A program made the translations under genes and the position numbers. A DNA stretch of 29,755 bases from a virus: the IMG/VR virus record IMGVR_UViG_3300049489_000838, positions 1 to 29,755 of that record, one strand, 5' to 3'. Under the pieces are notes generated by a model, which was not told the DNA's origin, made no database searches, and was given only the letters and a program-made list of their open reading frames with translations. Of the stretch, positions 27,889 to 29,755 are shown in pieces. Numbering within the stretch: the stretch's first letter is position 1; each line of letters starts with the position of its first letter.

Positions 27889-28752
27889 ATGTTTTATAGA
27901 AATAAAGCTGTTATAGATGGATTACCATCAATAAAAAGAACGGGATACCAATTTGCACAATTGGTAGAAGAAATTGACATAAATAATAGAACTAAAAGGA
28001 CACCGGAGCAAAACAAAAACTTTTTATATGAAGGAGTTCCCGTTTACTCATTTTTAATGAATCCTGAATCTATTCAATGGTCATTACCAATTGAATATAG
28101 GGAGACTCAAATACCATACACAAACATGAATCAAGTGAATTTTGTTAGTGGCGGAAACATCGCTATGACAATCCCCGAAATGATTCTAGATTCACATGAA
28201 GAGAGTAAAAGTATAGAATTACTTCTAAATCGTTTAATAGAGTTAAGAGTACCTACAACTAAAAACGGGCTAGTATCTTATCCTAAACGTTTATATTTTA
28301 GATGGGGTTCGTATAGGTTCGGTGTGTGCGTGCTGACAAGCATACAAACAACTGTAACCAAAGTCATAGACGGAAAACCAAGTAAAGCCAGGGTGTCTAT
28401 AACGCTTAAAGAAGTTCCCGCGATCACACCTAGTAGTGCAATAAACGAAGCCAAGAAAACTATATCTACCGCCACGGGTAAAATTCCCGGAGTCATTATC
28501 AATACTCCTACACCAACACTAAAGAAAGCTTTAAGCGGTAAGCAAATAGAAGACGGTAAAACAGCAGTTAATAAATATTTAGCTGTTAAAAAAACGTTGC
28601 TAGCTAAAAAAACTAGAGATGTTTTAAATGATCCTAAAGCGTCAATACAAATCAATAAAGATACTGGATCAGTTGATTTAATTAACTCTACTAATGGTAG
28701 TGTTATCAATTTAGGTATTTATAACGGTAATATTTTTGTACCAGCTATTTAA
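27889..28752 (+). CDS. Baseplate protein, contractile injection system tube-initiator type
   Basis: A 287-aa protein. Residues about 50-177 (YSFLMNPESIQWSLPIEYRE ... SYPKRLYFRWGSYRFGVCVLTS ... DGKPSKARVSITLKEVP) match the domain found in tube-initiator/hub-adaptor proteins of contractile injection systems and phages. It is followed by a basic, repetitive C-terminal region. It sits between the tape measure and a LysM protein, as in these systems, and would join the tube to the baseplate hub. No Shine-Dalgarno is visible. A dispersed-repeat copy at 28486-28495 is translated within KIPGVII. Confidence 0.72.
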   Translation: MFYRNKAVIDGLPSIKRTGYQFAQLVEEIDINNRTKRTPEQNKNFLYEGVPVYSFLMNPESIQWSLPIEYRETQIPYTNMNQVNFVSGGNIAMTIPEMILDSHEESKSIELLLNRLIELRVPTTKNGLVSYPKRLYFRWGSYRFGVCVLTSIQTTVTKVIDGKPSKARVSITLKEVPAITPSSAINEAKKTISTATGKIPGVIINTPTPTLKKALSGKQIEDGKTAVNKYLAVKKTLLAKKTRDVLNDPKASIQINKDTGSVDLINSTNGSVINLGIYNGNIFVPAI

Positions 28753-28755
28753 ATT

Positions 28756-29292
28756 ATGACAACGCAAGAATTTATGTCGGGTGAAACTTTTGAAGGTACA
28801 GAGTATTGGGGTGAGATTTTACCAGGGGAAGATTTTAACAAGAATGATCCTAGAATAAAACCTAATACGACAGATTCCATTTTAACTAGAGGTAATCAAA
28901 AAATAATAGAACAATTGCAGAAAGGTGATTATTATAATGTCGAATATCAACAAGGTAAAACTCTCAATAAATTAGCAACAGAATATTTAGGTGATAGTTT
29001 TGCATGGCAGATAGTTGCAGAAGTTAATGAGATAGATCCTCAAAAACCTATAGACATCAATAAACTTTCTAAAAGTGGTTTAAAAATACCTGATCAAAAA
29101 ATATTACAAGAAAAAGCTGTTAAGTACATAGTTAACTCGCCTCAAGGTAAACAAATAATAAAAGATGTTAAAGGATCAATTTTAGATTTTGCTGGAATAG
29201 GAGAAAACTCACAAGATGAATTTTCTAAAGGTATTAGAGAATGTGTTAATAAGATCATAAATTTCAAATTTGATGACACTAAAACGAAATAA
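28756..29292 (+). CDS. LysM-domain baseplate protein
   Basis: A 178-aa protein with a LysM-like domain at about 58-113 (DYYNVEYQQGKTLNKLATEYLGDSF...WQIVAEVNEIDPQKPIDINKL...LKIPD), as in T4 gp53-type and injection-system baseplate proteins; in these it usually mediates assembly rather than cell-wall binding. An N-terminal acidic region and a helical lysine-rich end flank it. It starts 4 bases after the previous stop. Confidence 0.75.
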   Translation: MTTQEFMSGETFEGTEYWGEILPGEDFNKNDPRIKPNTTDSILTRGNQKIIEQLQKGDYYNVEYQQGKTLNKLATEYLGDSFAWQIVAEVNEIDPQKPIDINKLSKSGLKIPDQKILQEKAVKYIVNSPQGKQIIKDVKGSILDFAGIGENSQDEFSKGIRECVNKIINFKFDDTKTK

Positions 29293-29304
29293 AACAGTTT
29301 TAAT

Positions 29305-29755
29305 ATGACTCAAGATCCATATATAAGTATCAATATTGGCAATGATACTTTCACCACAGGTAAAGAATTGGTTGGTGCTAATGTAACGATAGGTGAAGGT
29401 AAAAAGCAAAACTATTGTGTTTTCAGTATTTATGATCCGAACGGATACTATGCGGATAAGTATATATCAGCTAGCTACGTGACAAACGGAATAGAATTAC
29501 CAAATGAATTTTACGAAACAACAACAGAAAATAGTAATAATGTTGTCACAGATATTGACGCAGGAGGGGGAACAGTATCTAAAGGGGGGATTTTTACACC
29601 AGAAATAAGAGCATTTTTAGATACCGTTGCTTGGAAAGAAGTTGCCCCTGGAACTGAAACGTCACTACAAGGTTATTACTCAATATCCCTAGAAAATGGT
29701 AAATTTCTATCTGTTGCCGAAACTGAAGCAGGATATCCTCCTTATGGCAGGAGGT
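29305..29755 (+). CDS. Baseplate hub protein with possible muramidase domain, partial
   Basis: A reading frame from ATG 29305 runs open to the window end (150 codons visible, no stop). The N-terminal part (ISINIGNDTFTTGKELVGANVTIGEGKK, IYDPNGYYADKYISASYV) is beta-rich, as in hub or spike proteins. From about residue 100 the sequence IRAFLDTVAWKEVAPGTE resembles the start of GH104-like phage muramidase domains, with Glu112 as a candidate catalytic residue. This would make it a tail-associated lysozyme that opens the cell wall during infection. The rest is outside the window, so both assignments stay tentative. Confidence 0.55.
   Translation, partial: MTQDPYISINIGNDTFTTGKELVGANVTIGEGKKQNYCVFSIYDPNGYYADKYISASYVTNGIELPNEFYETTTENSNNVVTDIDAGGGTVSKGGIFTPEIRAFLDTVAWKEVAPGTETSLQGYYSISLENGKFLSVAETEAGYPPYGRR

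Noticed and set aside
1-29755. Integrase, attachment sites, tRNA genes, photosynthesis genes
   Set aside because: I looked for tyrosine/serine recombinase motifs, tRNA-like cloverleafs and psbA/hli-like proteins and saw none in this window, so prophage status cannot be argued from it.

Overview
This window looks like part of the genome of a contractile-tailed (myovirus-type) phage or prophage of a cyanobacterium. The tail sheath, tail tube, tape-measure and LysM/hub baseplate genes show the contractile tail. The host is inferred from 11 exact copies of the cyanobacterial HIP1 octamer GCGATCGC in an otherwise AT-rich sequence (about 0.1 expected by chance by my rough estimate), which fits a filamentous or HIP1-rich host. 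Many genes lack a Shine-Dalgarno sequence. I see no integrase, tRNA, rRNA, CRISPR array or photosynthesis gene. No stretch longer than about 300 bases is without a gene or an annotated RNA-like region.

Layout. 1-3035: iteron-like palindromes, a 56-aa ORF, thymidylate kinase, then a promoter-led unit with a secreted protein, an HNH protein, a C5-cytosine methyltransferase and a small membrane protein, closed by a 20-bp-stem terminator. 3047-5196: a minus-strand tail fibre and a small partner. 5251-7702: a small membrane/coiled-coil protein and a dCTP deaminase interrupted by two inteins. 7842-11733: a ParB-like protein, a RuvC-like resolvase, unknown proteins and flavin-dependent thymidylate synthase (ThyX, minus strand). 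11811-18672: terminase subunits, portal, scaffold-like protein, major capsid and a DGQHR/ParB-fold protein. 18812-23381: neck genes, sheath, tube. 23381-24985: an IscB element with its predicted omega-RNA. 24986-29755: tail chaperones joined by a predicted -1 frameshift, tape measure, baseplate proteins and the start of a hub protein with a possible muramidase domain.

How it works together. Deaminase, ThyX and Tmk form a dTTP supply route (dCTP to dUTP, then dUMP to dTMP to dTDP; no separate dUTPase is visible). The right two thirds is a packaging-head-neck-tail assembly line in canonical order.

Two dispersed sequence families punctuate the window. One is an 11-13 bp element (TCCCCCGGAGTCA) that occurs as inverted pairs forming terminator-like hairpins at gene junctions and as single copies inside genes in several reading frames. 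The other is an odd palindrome, TAAAGT-S-ACTTTA, with 11 sites, often just downstream of such a hairpin and just before a gene. The most striking accessory content is the RNA-guided nuclease element between tube and chaperone genes, a second orphan set of IS200/IS605-type hairpins at 27752-27822, and the double-intein deaminase.
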